From assembly GCF_014639315.1 (NCBI RefSeq), contig NZ_BMFY01000004.1, positions 186,001-250,000 on the forward strand: DNA of 64,000 bases, written 5' to 3'. The stretch comes from Sediminivirga luteola (GTDB lineage: Bacteria > Actinomycetota > Actinomycetes > Actinomycetales > Brevibacteriaceae). Positions 53,374-63,537 of the stretch are shown here, piece after piece. The notes beneath the pieces were generated by a model, which was given only the letters and a program-made list of their open reading frames with translations, ran no database searches and was not told the origin of the DNA. Numbering within the stretch: the first letter of the stretch is position 1; the number at the start of each line of letters is the position of its first letter. Made by a program: the position numbers and the translations under genes.

Positions 53374-55134
53374 ATGAAGATCCACCAGTACGACGTCGTC
53401 ATCGTCGGGGCCGGCGGCGCCGGGATGCGGGCTGCGATCGAAGCCGGGCAGCGCACCCGGACCGCGGTCCTGACCAAGCTCTACCCCACCCGCTCCCACA
53501 CGGGCGCCGCGCAGGGCGGCATGTGCGCCGCGCTGGCGAACGTGGAGGAGGACAACTGGGAGTGGCACACCTTCGACACCATCAAGGGCGGCGACTACCT
53601 GGTCGATCAGGACGCTGCCGAGGTGATGGCGAAGGAGGCCATCGACGCGGTCCTCGACCTGGAGAAGATGGGCCTGCCGTTCAACCGCACGCCCGAGGGC
53701 AAGATCGACCAGCGACGGTTCGGCGGTCACACCCGCGATCACGGCAAGGCCCCGGTGCGCCGGGCCTGCTACGCCGCTGACCGTACCGGCCACATGATCC
53801 TCCAGACCCTCTACCAGAACTGCGTCAAGCACGGCGTGGAGTTCTACAACGAGTTCTACGTCCTCGACCTCATCCTCACCGAGGTCGACGGCCGCCGCCG
53901 CGTCGCCGGTGTCGTGGCCTACGAGCTGGCGACCGGCGAACTGCACATCTTCCAGTCCAAGTCCGTGGTGTTCGCCACCGGTGGCGTGGGCAAGGTCTTC
54001 AAGACCACCTCCAATGCGCACACCCTCACCGGCGACGGCATGGCCGTCGCCTACCGCCGGGGCATCCCGCTGGAGGACATGGAGTTCTTCCAGTTCCACC
54101 CGACCGGCCTGGCCGGCCTGGGCATCCTCCTCTCCGAGGCGGCCCGTGGCGAGGGCGGCATCCTGCGCAACGCCGACGGGGAGCGCTTCATGGAGCGCTA
54201 CGCCCCGACCATCAAGGACCTGGCCCCGCGCGACATCGTCGCCCGGTCCATGGCCAATGAGGTGCGCGAAGGCCGCGGCGCCGGCCCCAACAAGGACTAC
54301 GTGCTGCTGGACCTCACCCACCTGGAGCCCGAGCACATCGACGCCAAGCTCCCGGACATCACCGAGTTCGCCCGCACCTACCTGGGCGTGGAGCCGTACA
54401 CGGAGCCGGTGCCCGTCTTCCCGACCGCGCACTACGCCATGGGCGGCATCCCGACGAACGTCGACTCGGAGGTCCTGGCCGACAACGACACCGTCATCCC
54501 GGGCCTGTTCGCCGCCGGCGAGGTCGCCTGCGTCTCGGTGCACGGCTCCAACCGCCTGGGCACCAACTCGCTGCTGGACATCAACGTGTTCGGCAAGCGG
54601 GCCGGCAAGGCTGCCGCCGCCTACGCCGCGGGCGCCGACTACGTCGAGCTGCCCGAGGCGCCGGAGACCGAGATCGCCGCGACGCTGGAGAGCCTGCGCA
54701 CCAGTGATGGCAGCGAGAACATCGCCGCGATCCGCAAGGATCTGCAGGACATCATGGATGCCAACGTCCAGGTGTTCCGCACCGAGCAGACGTTGCGCGA
54801 GGCGCTCGACGTGATCGCCACCCTGCGCGAGCGCTACGCCAATGTGGGCATCCACGACCGCGGCAAGCGCTTCAACCTGGACCTGCTGGAGGCCGTCGAG
54901 CTCGGCTTCCTGCTGGAACTGGCCGAAGTCATCACCGTCTCCGCCCTGCACCGGAAGGAGTCCCGCGGCGGGCACTTCCGCGAGGACTACGAGAAGCGCG
55001 ATGACGAGAACTTCATGCACCACACCATGGCCTACCTCGACCCGGAGAGCGAGGCCGAGGGCGTCAGGGGCGTCCGGCTGGACACCAAGCCGGTCGTCGT
55101 GACCCGCTATCAGCCGATGGAGCGCAAGTACTGA
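53374..55134 (+). CDS. sdhA: Succinate dehydrogenase flavoprotein
   Basis: A 586-residue subunit: YDVVIVGAGGAGMRAAIEAG is the FAD loop, PTRSHTGAAQGGM holds the covalent-FAD His, FQFHPTGLAGLGILLSEAAR the substrate site, and HYAMGGIPTNVDSEVLADND and VHGSNRLGTNSLLDI close it. It oxidises succinate to fumarate in the TCA cycle. GAGGAG lies upstream of the ATG; its stop overlaps the sdhB start by one base. Confidence 0.96.
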   Translation: MKIHQYDVVIVGAGGAGMRAAIEAGQRTRTAVLTKLYPTRSHTGAAQGGMCAALANVEEDNWEWHTFDTIKGGDYLVDQDAAEVMAKEAIDAVLDLEKMGLPFNRTPEGKIDQRRFGGHTRDHGKAPVRRACYAADRTGHMILQTLYQNCVKHGVEFYNEFYVLDLILTEVDGRRRVAGVVAYELATGELHIFQSKSVVFATGGVGKVFKTTSNAHTLTGDGMAVAYRRGIPLEDMEFFQFHPTGLAGLGILLSEAARGEGGILRNADGERFMERYAPTIKDLAPRDIVARSMANEVREGRGAGPNKDYVLLDLTHLEPEHIDAKLPDITEFARTYLGVEPYTEPVPVFPTAHYAMGGIPTNVDSEVLADNDTVIPGLFAAGEVACVSVHGSNRLGTNSLLDINVFGKRAGKAAAAYAAGADYVELPEAPETEIAATLESLRTSDGSENIAAIRKDLQDIMDANVQVFRTEQTLREALDVIATLRERYANVGIHDRGKRFNLDLLEAVELGFLLELAEVITVSALHRKESRGGHFREDYEKRDDENFMHHTMAYLDPESEAEGVRGVRLDTKPVVVTRYQPMERKY

Positions 55135-55919
55135 TGACTACCGAGATCGCAGAGCCAGCAAGCAAGGTCGAGCTGCCCAGCCACCTGTCCGGCGACGCCG
55201 GCGAGATCCCTTCCTTCGAGTGCACCATCCGGATCGCCCGCTTCGTCCCGGAGCAGGACGAGGAGCCGCACTGGGAGGACTACCAGGTCACGATGTACGG
55301 CACCGACCGGGTGCTGGACGCGCTGCACAAGATCAAGTGGGAGATCGACGGCTCGCTGTCCTTCCGCCGGTCCTGCGCGCACGGCATCTGCGGCTCCGAT
55401 GCGATGCGCATCAACGGCCGTAACCGCCTGGCGTGCAAGACGCTGCTGAAGGACCTGGACACGTCCAAGCCCATCACGGTCGAACCCATCAAGGGCCTGC
55501 CGGTGGAGAAGGACCTGATCGTGGACATGGAGCCGTTCTTCCAGTCCTACCGCGAGATCATGCCCTTCCTCATCACGACCGGCAACGAGCCCACCCGGGA
55601 GCGGCTGCAGTCGCAGGAGGACCGCGCGCGGTTCGACGACACCACCAAGTGCATCCTGTGTGCCGCCTGCACCTCCTCCTGCCCGGTGTTCTGGACCGAC
55701 GGCCAGTACTTCGGGCCGGCGGCGATCGTGAACGCGCACCGCTTCATCTTCGACAGCCGGGACGAGGGCGGGGATCTGCGCCTGGAGATCCTCAACGACA
55801 AGGAAGGCGTCTGGCGCTGCCGCACGACCTTCAACTGCTCGGAGGCCTGCCCCCGCGGCATCGAGGTCACCAAGGCCATCGCCGAGGTGAAGCAGGCGCT
55901 GTTCACCCGGGCGTTCTGA
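55134..55919 (+). CDS. sdhB: Succinate dehydrogenase iron-sulfur protein
   Basis: A 261-residue subunit with three cluster sites: SFRRSCAHGICGSDAMRING plus RLACKTLLKD for [2Fe-2S]; CILCAACTSSCPVFW for the second cluster; and CRTTFNCSEACPRGIEVTKA for the third. Electrons pass from SdhA through these clusters to the membrane quinone. It ends the sdhCDAB operon; a strong hairpin follows 50 bases later. Confidence 0.96.
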   Translation: MTTEIAEPASKVELPSHLSGDAGEIPSFECTIRIARFVPEQDEEPHWEDYQVTMYGTDRVLDALHKIKWEIDGSLSFRRSCAHGICGSDAMRINGRNRLACKTLLKDLDTSKPITVEPIKGLPVEKDLIVDMEPFFQSYREIMPFLITTGNEPTRERLQSQEDRARFDDTTKCILCAACTSSCPVFWTDGQYFGPAAIVNAHRFIFDSRDEGGDLRLEILNDKEGVWRCRTTFNCSEACPRGIEVTKAIAEVKQALFTRAF

Positions 55920-55968
55920 TCGTCCTCACGGCTGCCGGGTAGACCTGACACCGGACCCACGCAGAACG

Positions 55969-56012
55969 CCGCGGCAGTGCCGGAAGACCACTTCGTTCCG
56001 GCACTGCCGCGG
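55969..56012 (+). terminator. Hairpin after sdhB
   Basis: CCGCGGCAGTGCCGGAA and TTCCGGCACTGCCGCGG form a perfect 17-pair stem with a ten-base loop. The following bases (TGTTCGTGCT) are only moderately T-rich. It probably ends the sdh transcript. Confidence 0.65.
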
Positions 56013-56092
56013 TGTTCGTGCTCTCAGGTCGGTATCGGAGCATCCCTCATCCACCCGCCCGGAAAACACGACCTTCGTGCCAGGGCATACCC

Positions 56093-56136
56093 GTAGTGCC
56101 GAAACACCACCGTAGACGGTGGTGTTTCGGCACTAC
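56093..56136. repeat. Perfect 19-bp inverted repeat, intergenic
   Basis: GTAGTGCCGAAACACCACC (56093-56111) and its exact complement (56118-56136) enclose GTAGAC. A third partial copy, CGGTGGTGTTTCG, follows directly on the right. The arms resemble the sdhB hairpin (AGTGCCG-AA-ACCAC). The surrounding gap, 55,920-56,445, holds no gene I can support. Confidence 0.85.
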
Positions 56137-56445
56137 GGTGGTGTTTCGCGGACCAGACGCGCCTGACGCCCGGTGCGTGCCGCCTGTGCCAGACGCAGCG
56201 GCCTGGCGGTCCAGCGGCGCGCTCGATCTCGGGACCGATGGGGGCGAACGCCTCGCGGCCCTCATCCGCACCCTCCGCGAACGCGCAGATCCGCTGCCGC
56301 CTAGGCGCATGCGCGCTGCAACGGGACGAGCCAGCCATTCCGGCCACAGCGCACCAGCCTCATGATCTGCGTCGGCAGAAAGGTCATCCACGATCCCGGA
56401 TCGAAGGGGCGAGCGTCGATGGCCGCCCCCGGTCCAGGACGCCAG

Positions 56446-56451
56446 TACAGT
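56446..56451 (+). promoter_or_regulatory. -10 box of a leaderless promoter
   Basis: TACAGT, six bases, then an in-frame GTG at 56458 that would start the carboxypeptidase gene. Confidence 0.45.
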
Positions 56452-56457
56452 GGTACG

Positions 56458-57891
56458 GTGATCCATCGCCTTCCCCGCGCGCGTCACATCCGCGCCGCCG
56501 AAGCGGCTGCCCGAATGCCCGCCCGGTCGCGGTTCGGCGCTGCTGCGTGTCTGCCGGACTCACCGACCCGCCAGTCCGGGGCACGGTTTCCATCGGCTCT
56601 TCATACCGGACGTCTTCATGCCCGGCGCGCCCTCGCCGCGCTGGCTGCGCTGCTGTGCGTGCTGATCGCCCCCGGACAGGCCGCATCCGCGACGCCGGCC
56701 GGTCACGGACCTTCCGGCTCGGCGTCCGGGCCCCTCGCGCTGGCCGGGCCCGCCCCGGAACAGCCGGCGCCCGAGGAGACCACGGCCACCTACGCTCCCC
56801 CGGAGATCACCGATGGCGGTCCTGCCCCGCAGCCGCCTGCCGGTGGCTGGCTGGTCGGCGACGCCGAGACCGGCGAGGTGTGGGCGGGCGAGCACATCGA
56901 GCAGCCCTTCGCCCCCGCATCGACGCTCAAGCTCTTCTCCGCGCTGGCACTGGAGCCGGTCCTGGACAAGGACGAGGTGTACACCGCCACGGCGGAAGAG
57001 GTCAGGGTGGACGGCACCAAGGTCGGCATGGTCGACGGCGGCGAGTACACCATCGATCAGCTCTTCCACGCCATGATCATGTCCAGTGCGAACGATGCCA
57101 GCTACGCGCTGGCCGAAGCCGCCGGAGGGCAGGACCGCGCGCAGGAGCTGATGGCGGACCTGGCGGACGAGCTCGGCCTGCAGGACTCCCGCGCCGTGAA
57201 CACCTCGGGGCTGGACGCCGACGGGCAGGCCTTCTCCGCACGGGATCTGATGGTGGTGGCACACCATTTCGCCCAGAACGACTACCTCATGGAGGTCGCC
57301 GGCACCGACGTCTACGACTGGCCCGGGGCCACGGACCGCGACGGCCGCCGCTGGGACGGCTTCCAGATCCAGAACCACACCCGCGTCGCAGGCCGCGTGG
57401 ACGGCGGGCTGGGCCTGAAGAACGGCTACACGCAGAACGCCAGGGGGTCTTTCGTCGCGCTGGCAGAACGGGACGGGCGCCGCGTGGTGTCCGTGCTGCT
57501 GCGCAACGAGACCATGACCCGCGAGGCGGCCGTGGACCTGCTGGAGTGGGGCTTCGCCCAGAGCGATCCCGAGCCTCTGGCGATGGTGCGGATGGACCCG
57601 CCGGACGACGATGAACCGGGTGCCTCTGCTGCCCCTCATCCAGTGGCCGAGAACCTCCACGCCGCAGCCGATGACGATGACGCGTCCGCGGGCACCGCGT
57701 TCCCGCCCGCGGCCCTGTGGGGCGCCGGGGCGCTCGCCGTGCTGGCGCTGCTGCTGGGTCTGGTCATCGGGCTCCGCGCCTCACGCGGCCGGCGCAACCG
57801 GCGCCGGCAGCGCGACCGCCGGAGCGCCCGTCGCCCTGGTGCTCAGCCGGCTCGTTCCGATGCCCGGCCGGCAAGGCGCCCGCGGCACTGA
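56458..57891 (+). CDS. D-alanyl-D-alanine carboxypeptidase (PBP5-like)
   Basis: A 477-residue exported enzyme that trims peptidoglycan stems. The catalytic motifs are PASTLKLF (Ser-x-x-Lys), MIMSSANDASYALAEA (Ser-x-Asn) and LGLKNGYTQNARGSF (Lys-Asn-Gly where Lys-Thr-Gly is more usual). A signal peptide (RRALAALAALLCVLIAPGQA ASA) lies about 55 residues in, an unusually long N-region. The C-terminus has one membrane helix (GAGALAVLALLLGLVIGLRA) and an Arg-rich tail. The start is uncertain: the GTG at 56458 fits a leaderless promoter, while an ATG at 56515 gives a shorter N-terminus. Confidence 0.85.
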   Translation: MIHRLPRARHIRAAEAAARMPARSRFGAAACLPDSPTRQSGARFPSALHTGRLHARRALAALAALLCVLIAPGQAASATPAGHGPSGSASGPLALAGPAPEQPAPEETTATYAPPEITDGGPAPQPPAGGWLVGDAETGEVWAGEHIEQPFAPASTLKLFSALALEPVLDKDEVYTATAEEVRVDGTKVGMVDGGEYTIDQLFHAMIMSSANDASYALAEAAGGQDRAQELMADLADELGLQDSRAVNTSGLDADGQAFSARDLMVVAHHFAQNDYLMEVAGTDVYDWPGATDRDGRRWDGFQIQNHTRVAGRVDGGLGLKNGYTQNARGSFVALAERDGRRVVSVLLRNETMTREAAVDLLEWGFAQSDPEPLAMVRMDPPDDDEPGASAAPHPVAENLHAAADDDDASAGTAFPPAALWGAGALAVLALLLGLVIGLRASRGRRNRRRQRDRRSARRPGAQPARSDARPARRPRH

Positions 57892-57977
57892 ACCCGGGTG
57901 GCCCCGCAGCCAATCGCGGCCAAGCCCACGGCACCCGCAAGGTCGCCTCACCGGCGCCGGACCGGGCCCGCGCCGGT

Positions 57978-58271
57978 TCAGCTCAGGCGTTCGACCTCGA
58001 CGAAGACGATCGCGTCCTGCGTACCGCGGTTCTCCACCTGGTGTTCCTGGCCGGCCGGACGCGTGTAGCTGGTGCCTGTGACCAGCTCGGCGGCGATCTC
58101 GGTGCCGTCGGCGTTCGTCACGTGCATGGTCCCGGTCACCAGCGGGACCACGACGTACTCGTAGTCGTGCCGGTGCATCGGGATCACTCCGCCGGGTTCG
58201 ATGGTCCACTTCGTCACCCGGAAGTGCTCGTTCTCCAGCTGCACCTCGCCGTTCGAACCGTGCTCGCTCAT
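57978..58271 (-). CDS. Cupin-domain protein, 97 aa
   Basis: From the ATG at 58271: VQLENEHFRVTKWTIEPGGV, then IPMHRHDYEYVVVPLVTGTM with the first cupin motif's His residues, and RPAGQEHQVENRGTQDAIVF with the second. A single small beta-barrel that binds a metal; substrate unknown. A larger frame running to 59510 through the next gene is an artefact. Confidence 0.82.
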   Translation of the reverse strand: MSEHGSNGEVQLENEHFRVTKWTIEPGGVIPMHRHDYEYVVVPLVTGTMHVTNADGTEIAAELVTGTSYTRPAGQEHQVENRGTQDAIVFVEVERLS

Positions 58272-58396
58272 CGCCGCCTCCGTATCGTGCCGCATCGTGC
58301 TGTCTCGCGCGGTCTCACCGCTCGATTCATCATCCACAGCGTATACGTCCCGCCATAGCGGCCTCGTGCCCGGCCCGCGCACCTGACGGCGCGGCT

Positions 58397-59443
58397 TCAG
58401 AGGATTCCGCGCTCCATCAACTTCGAGGCCAAGCCGGCTCCATCGGGCGCGTAGATCCACGGCACTCCCCTGCCGCGTCCAGCTCCCTTCGAACGGCCGC
58501 CGGCCCAGACCGCCTCGCCCACGGAGAGTTCGCGGATCGCCACGGCGACGACGTTCTCCGGGTGGTTCTCCACGAACTCCCCGTAGATCTCCTCGTCGTG
58601 CTGGCCGTCGTCGCCGATCAGCAGCCATTTGACCCAGGGGAACTCCCTGGCCAGACGCGCCAGGGTGGAGCGTTTGTGCTCGCTCCCGGAGCGGAAGACC
58701 CGGTCGGTCGTCGGGCCCCAGTCGGTCAGCAGCAGCGGCCCGGCCGGGTACAGATGCCGGGAGAGGAACCGCTTGAGGGTGGGGGCGACGTTCCACGCTC
58801 CGGTGGAGAGGTAGAACATCGGGGTGTCGGGTTTGAGGTAGACCAGGCGGTCGTACAGCACGGCCATGCCGGCGACGGCGCTGCGGGCGTGCTCGTCCAG
58901 CACGAAGGTGTTCCACGCGGCCAGCAGCGGCCTGGGGAGCTTGGTGACCATGACGGTGTCGTCGATGTCGGAGATGATGCCGAAGGTCTGCTCCGGGCCG
59001 ATGATGCGGATGGACGCCGTGACGACCTCCGAGCCCTCGCACCAGAGCTCTGCCGTGGTCCAGCCTGGGGTGAACTCCCCGGGGATCTCCGCGTCGATCA
59101 CGCCGCCTCGGTCGGCCTGCACCACATGTTCCTGGCCGCCGACCCGCACCCAGGCGACCTCCTTGTTCAGGGGTACCGCCCGGAAGGAGCGCCAGCCGCG
59201 GATGCTCTTGGACATGTGCGTTTCCGGTCGGCCGTCCTTGGTGAGCACAGTCCGGGCGAGGATCCGGACCGAGTGCACGCCGCCGTAGCTGTCGTAGGGG
59301 ATCACGGTGGGCCGGTAGCCCCGGTCGAGGCCGCGGCGGGCGAACCACGAGTGGAGGGTGTCCTCGACCCGTGCCGCCGTGTGCATCATCTCGGTGGACA
59401 GATGCAGCGGGTTCTCCCCGTGGCGCTGCGGTTCCTCCGGCAC
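58397..59443 (-). CDS. App1-type phosphatase (DUF2183)
   Basis: A 348-residue protein from a GTG at 59443 (GGAGG just before it). FGIISDIDDTVMVTKLPRPL is the HAD-type Asp-x-Asp-x-Thr motif typical of the App1/DUF2183 family. MFYLSTGAWNVAPTLKRFLS and LLIGDDGQHDEEIYGEFVEN supply the Ser/Thr and acid motifs. Yeast App1 is a phosphatidate phosphatase; bacterial substrates are unknown. The N-terminus holds a beta-rich domain. It is one of a row of leftward genes from trpS. Confidence 0.85.
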   Translation of the reverse strand: MPEEPQRHGENPLHLSTEMMHTAARVEDTLHSWFARRGLDRGYRPTVIPYDSYGGVHSVRILARTVLTKDGRPETHMSKSIRGWRSFRAVPLNKEVAWVRVGGQEHVVQADRGGVIDAEIPGEFTPGWTTAELWCEGSEVVTASIRIIGPEQTFGIISDIDDTVMVTKLPRPLLAAWNTFVLDEHARSAVAGMAVLYDRLVYLKPDTPMFYLSTGAWNVAPTLKRFLSRHLYPAGPLLLTDWGPTTDRVFRSGSEHKRSTLARLAREFPWVKWLLIGDDGQHDEEIYGEFVENHPENVVAVAIRELSVGEAVWAGGRSKGAGRGRGVPWIYAPDGAGLASKLMERGIL

Positions 59444-59466
59444 GTGGCCTCCTCGTTGCTTGCGTC

Positions 59467-61099
<1,633 letters not shown>

Positions 61100-61915
61100 T
61101 CAGGAGACCGCGAGCGCCGGCAGCTCGTAGCGCACCCGCAGCGGCGCGTGGTCGCTCCAGCGCTCCGCGTAGCTGGGCGCGCGGTCGACCTGGCTCTCCC
61201 GTGCCAGCGCCGCGAGCGCGGGGGTGGCCGCGTGGTAGTCGATGCGCCAGCCGGTGTTGTTGTCGAACGCCTGGCCGCGCATCGACCACCAGGTGTAGGG
61301 GCCTTCGACCTCGCCGGCCAGGGAGCGGGCGACGTCGACCCAGCCGAGCTCGCCGAAGAAGCGGTCGAAGTAGGCGCGCTCCTCCGGCAGGAAGCCGGCC
61401 TTCTTCACATTGCCCTTCCAGTTCTTGATGTCCAGCGTGGTGTGCCCGACGTTGAGGTCGCCGGTGATCACCGCGTAGGGGCTGTGTTCGGCCAGCTGCG
61501 GCAGCCGTTCGATCATGGCGTCCAGGAACCGGTACTTGGCCTCCTGGCGGGGCGTGCCCACCTCCCCGGAGTGCACGTAGGCGCTCACGACGGTGAGGAT
61601 GCCTCCGTCCTGCAGCCGGTAGTCGGCCTCCAGCCACCGGCCGTCCGTGGCGAAGCTGCCATCCGGGAAGCCGGCACGGATCTCCACGGGGGCGACGCGG
61701 GCGCCGAGCGCGACCCCGGCCCGGCCCTTCTGGTCCGATTCGGCGCCATGCATCAGGTACCCGGTCTCGGCGAAGATGCCCTCCAGGATCCCGTTGTCGG
61801 CCCGCACCTCCTGCAGGGTGAGGACATCGGGAGCAGCCTCTTCCAGCCAGGGAGCCATTCCCTTGCGCCATGAGGCTCGGATACCGTTGACGTTCACGCA
61901 CGCGATCTCGATCAT
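61100..61915 (-). CDS. xth: Exodeoxyribonuclease III
   Basis: A 271-residue AP endonuclease/exonuclease: IACVNVNGIRASWRKGMAPW and PDVLTLQEVRADNG carry the metal Asn and Glu. VVSAYVHSGEVGTPR and YAVITGDLNVGHTTLDIKNW hold the catalytic Asp-x-Asn, and RIDYHAATPAL and ERWSDHAPLRV the last Asp and His. It repairs abasic sites. The ATG at 61915 has GGGGAG upstream; the frame's extension to 62032 is not used. Confidence 0.93.
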   Translation of the reverse strand: MIEIACVNVNGIRASWRKGMAPWLEEAAPDVLTLQEVRADNGILEGIFAETGYLMHGAESDQKGRAGVALGARVAPVEIRAGFPDGSFATDGRWLEADYRLQDGGILTVVSAYVHSGEVGTPRQEAKYRFLDAMIERLPQLAEHSPYAVITGDLNVGHTTLDIKNWKGNVKKAGFLPEERAYFDRFFGELGWVDVARSLAGEVEGPYTWWSMRGQAFDNNTGWRIDYHAATPALAALARESQVDRAPSYAERWSDHAPLRVRYELPALAVS

Positions 61916-62030
61916 GACTCCCCATCCTGCCAGATCGGCGGGGCGGCTTTCGGCATCCGAGATCGCTTTGGCGCCGGTTGCTCTACGAGAAGTAGTATGA
62001 GGGCATCCGCCCACCAGTGAAGGAGGAGCC

Positions 62031-62522
62031 ATGTCCGATGCTCAGCCCGGGATCGACTTCGAGAAGGTCTCGATCGTCCCTTTCTCCGAGATCGACCCCT
62101 TGGACCTCCGTGAGTTCCTGGTCAACGCCCAGAGCGAGTTCTGGGAGGACCGCGATTTAAGCGGTGAGCACGGCGCGTTCTGGTTCCGTCAGTTCGCGGA
62201 GTTCGGTCTCGTCGCCCGCTATGAGGGCACCACCATCGGCTACCTCCTCGGCTGCGTGCCGATGACGGGCCCGGCCTACATCCACCTGGTCGCGGCGCAC
62301 CGGGACTACCGGCACATCGGCGTGGGTACCGAGCTCTACAAGGCGTTCATCCAGAATGCCAAGCAGGCGGGCGCCTCCCAGGTGCAGGCCACCACCGTGC
62401 CGGGCAACAGCCACACCATCGCGTTCCACTCCGCGCTCGGCTTCAGCGGGGAACTGGTGGAGGATTACGCCGGCCCGGGGAACGCACGCGTGTTCTTCGA
62501 GCTCTCCCTGCACTCGGCCTGA
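62031..62522 (+). CDS. GNAT-family acetyltransferase
   Basis: A 163-residue protein. ARYEGTTIGYLLGCVPMTGP and AYIHLVAAHRDYRHIGVGTE LY form the acetyl-CoA pyrophosphate loop (R-x-x-G-V-G-T), and GNSHTIAFHSALGFSGELVE the C-terminal strand. The substrate cannot be told. AAGGAGGAG lies before the ATG. It diverges from xth. Confidence 0.85.
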   Translation: MSDAQPGIDFEKVSIVPFSEIDPLDLREFLVNAQSEFWEDRDLSGEHGAFWFRQFAEFGLVARYEGTTIGYLLGCVPMTGPAYIHLVAAHRDYRHIGVGTELYKAFIQNAKQAGASQVQATTVPGNSHTIAFHSALGFSGELVEDYAGPGNARVFFELSLHSA

Positions 62523-62564
62523 AGGTCTGCCTGAGCGCCTTCAAGCACTCGCACGGATGACAAA

Positions 62565-62598
62565 GAGCCGCCCCGTCCGACCGGACGAGGCGGCTCTA
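62565..62598. terminator. Hairpin between convergent genes
   Basis: AGAGCCGCC-C-CGTCC and GGACG-A-GGCGGCTCT form a 14-pair stem with a one-base mismatch and a four-base loop. It lies between the GNAT and folD stop codons and could stop transcription from both sides. Confidence 0.7.
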
Positions 62599-62640
62599 GT
62601 CGTTCTCGTGTCGTTCTCGCCGCGCGGGTCGCCGGCGTGG

Positions 62641-63537
62641 TCAGCCGGCGGCGCGTTCGGCCGTCAGGACCACGTTCTCCAGCAGCAGCGCCCGGGTCAT
62701 GGGGCCCACTCCCCCGGGATTGGGCGAGATCCACCCGGCGACGGACGCCACCGCCGGATCCACATCGCCCACCACCCGGGATCTGCCGGTCTCGGGGTCG
62801 ATCCGGCGGCTGACGCCGACATCAAGCACGACCGCTCCCGGCTTGACCGCCTCGGGCCGGACGATTCCCGCGGACCCGGCCGCCGCCACGATCACATCCG
62901 CCTGCCGCAGCAGGGAATCGAGGTCGCGGGTGCCGGTGTGGGTGAGGGTCACCGTGGCGTTGTGCTCGCGGCGGGTGAGCAGCGCGCCGATGGAACGGCC
63001 CACCGTCACGCCGCGGCCGATGACCACCACATGCGCCCCGTCCAGTGAGATCCCGTGCCGTCTCACCAGCTCGATCACCCCGCGCGGCGTGCACGGCAGC
63101 GGCGTGGTGATCTCCCTGCTGGTGTTGAGCATCAGCCGGCCCAGATTCATCGGGTGCAGCCCGTCGGCGTCTTTCTCGGGCCGGATGCGCTCCAGGATGG
63201 CGTCGGTGTCGATCTGCGCCGGCAACGGCAGCTGCACGATGTAGCCGGTGCAGGCGGGGTCCTCGTTGAGCTCGTCGATGACCGCTTCCAGCTCCGCCTG
63301 CGAGGCATTGGCCGGCAGATGCCGCCGGATCGATTCGATGCCCACTTCGGCGCAGTCGGCGTGCTTGCCGTTGACGTACCAGGTGGAGCCGGGGTCGTCG
63401 CCGACGAGCACGGTGCCCAGGCCCGGCACGATCCCTCGAGTCTTGAGCGCGGCTACGCGCTCGCGCAGTTCCTCCTTGATGCGTGCGGCCGTCTTCTTCC
63501 CGTCCAGTACCTGCGCGGTCGGTGTCTGCTCCGCCAT
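62641..63537 (-). CDS. folD: FolD (methylene-THF dehydrogenase/cyclohydrolase)
   Basis: A 298-residue enzyme: [24 protein letters not shown] holds the Tyr and Lys of the active site, [20 protein letters not shown] the folate loop, [16 protein letters not shown] the Asp, and [20 protein letters not shown] the NADP loop. [19 protein letters not shown] closes the site. It interconverts one-carbon folates together with GlyA, which ends one base into its start. Confidence 0.95.
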   Translation of the reverse strand: MAEQTPTAQVLDGKKTAARIKEELRERVAALKTRGIVPGLGTVLVGDDPGSTWYVNGKHADCAEVGIESIRRHLPANASQAELEAVIDELNEDPACTGYIVQLPLPAQIDTDAILERIRPEKDADGLHPMNLGRLMLNTSREITTPLPCTPRGVIELVRRHGISLDGAHVVVIGRGVTVGRSIGALLTRREHNATVTLTHTGTRDLDSLLRQADVIVAAAGSAGIVRPEAVKPGAVVLDVGVSRRIDPETGRSRVVGDVDPAVASVAGWISPNPGGVGPMTRALLLENVVLTAERAAG

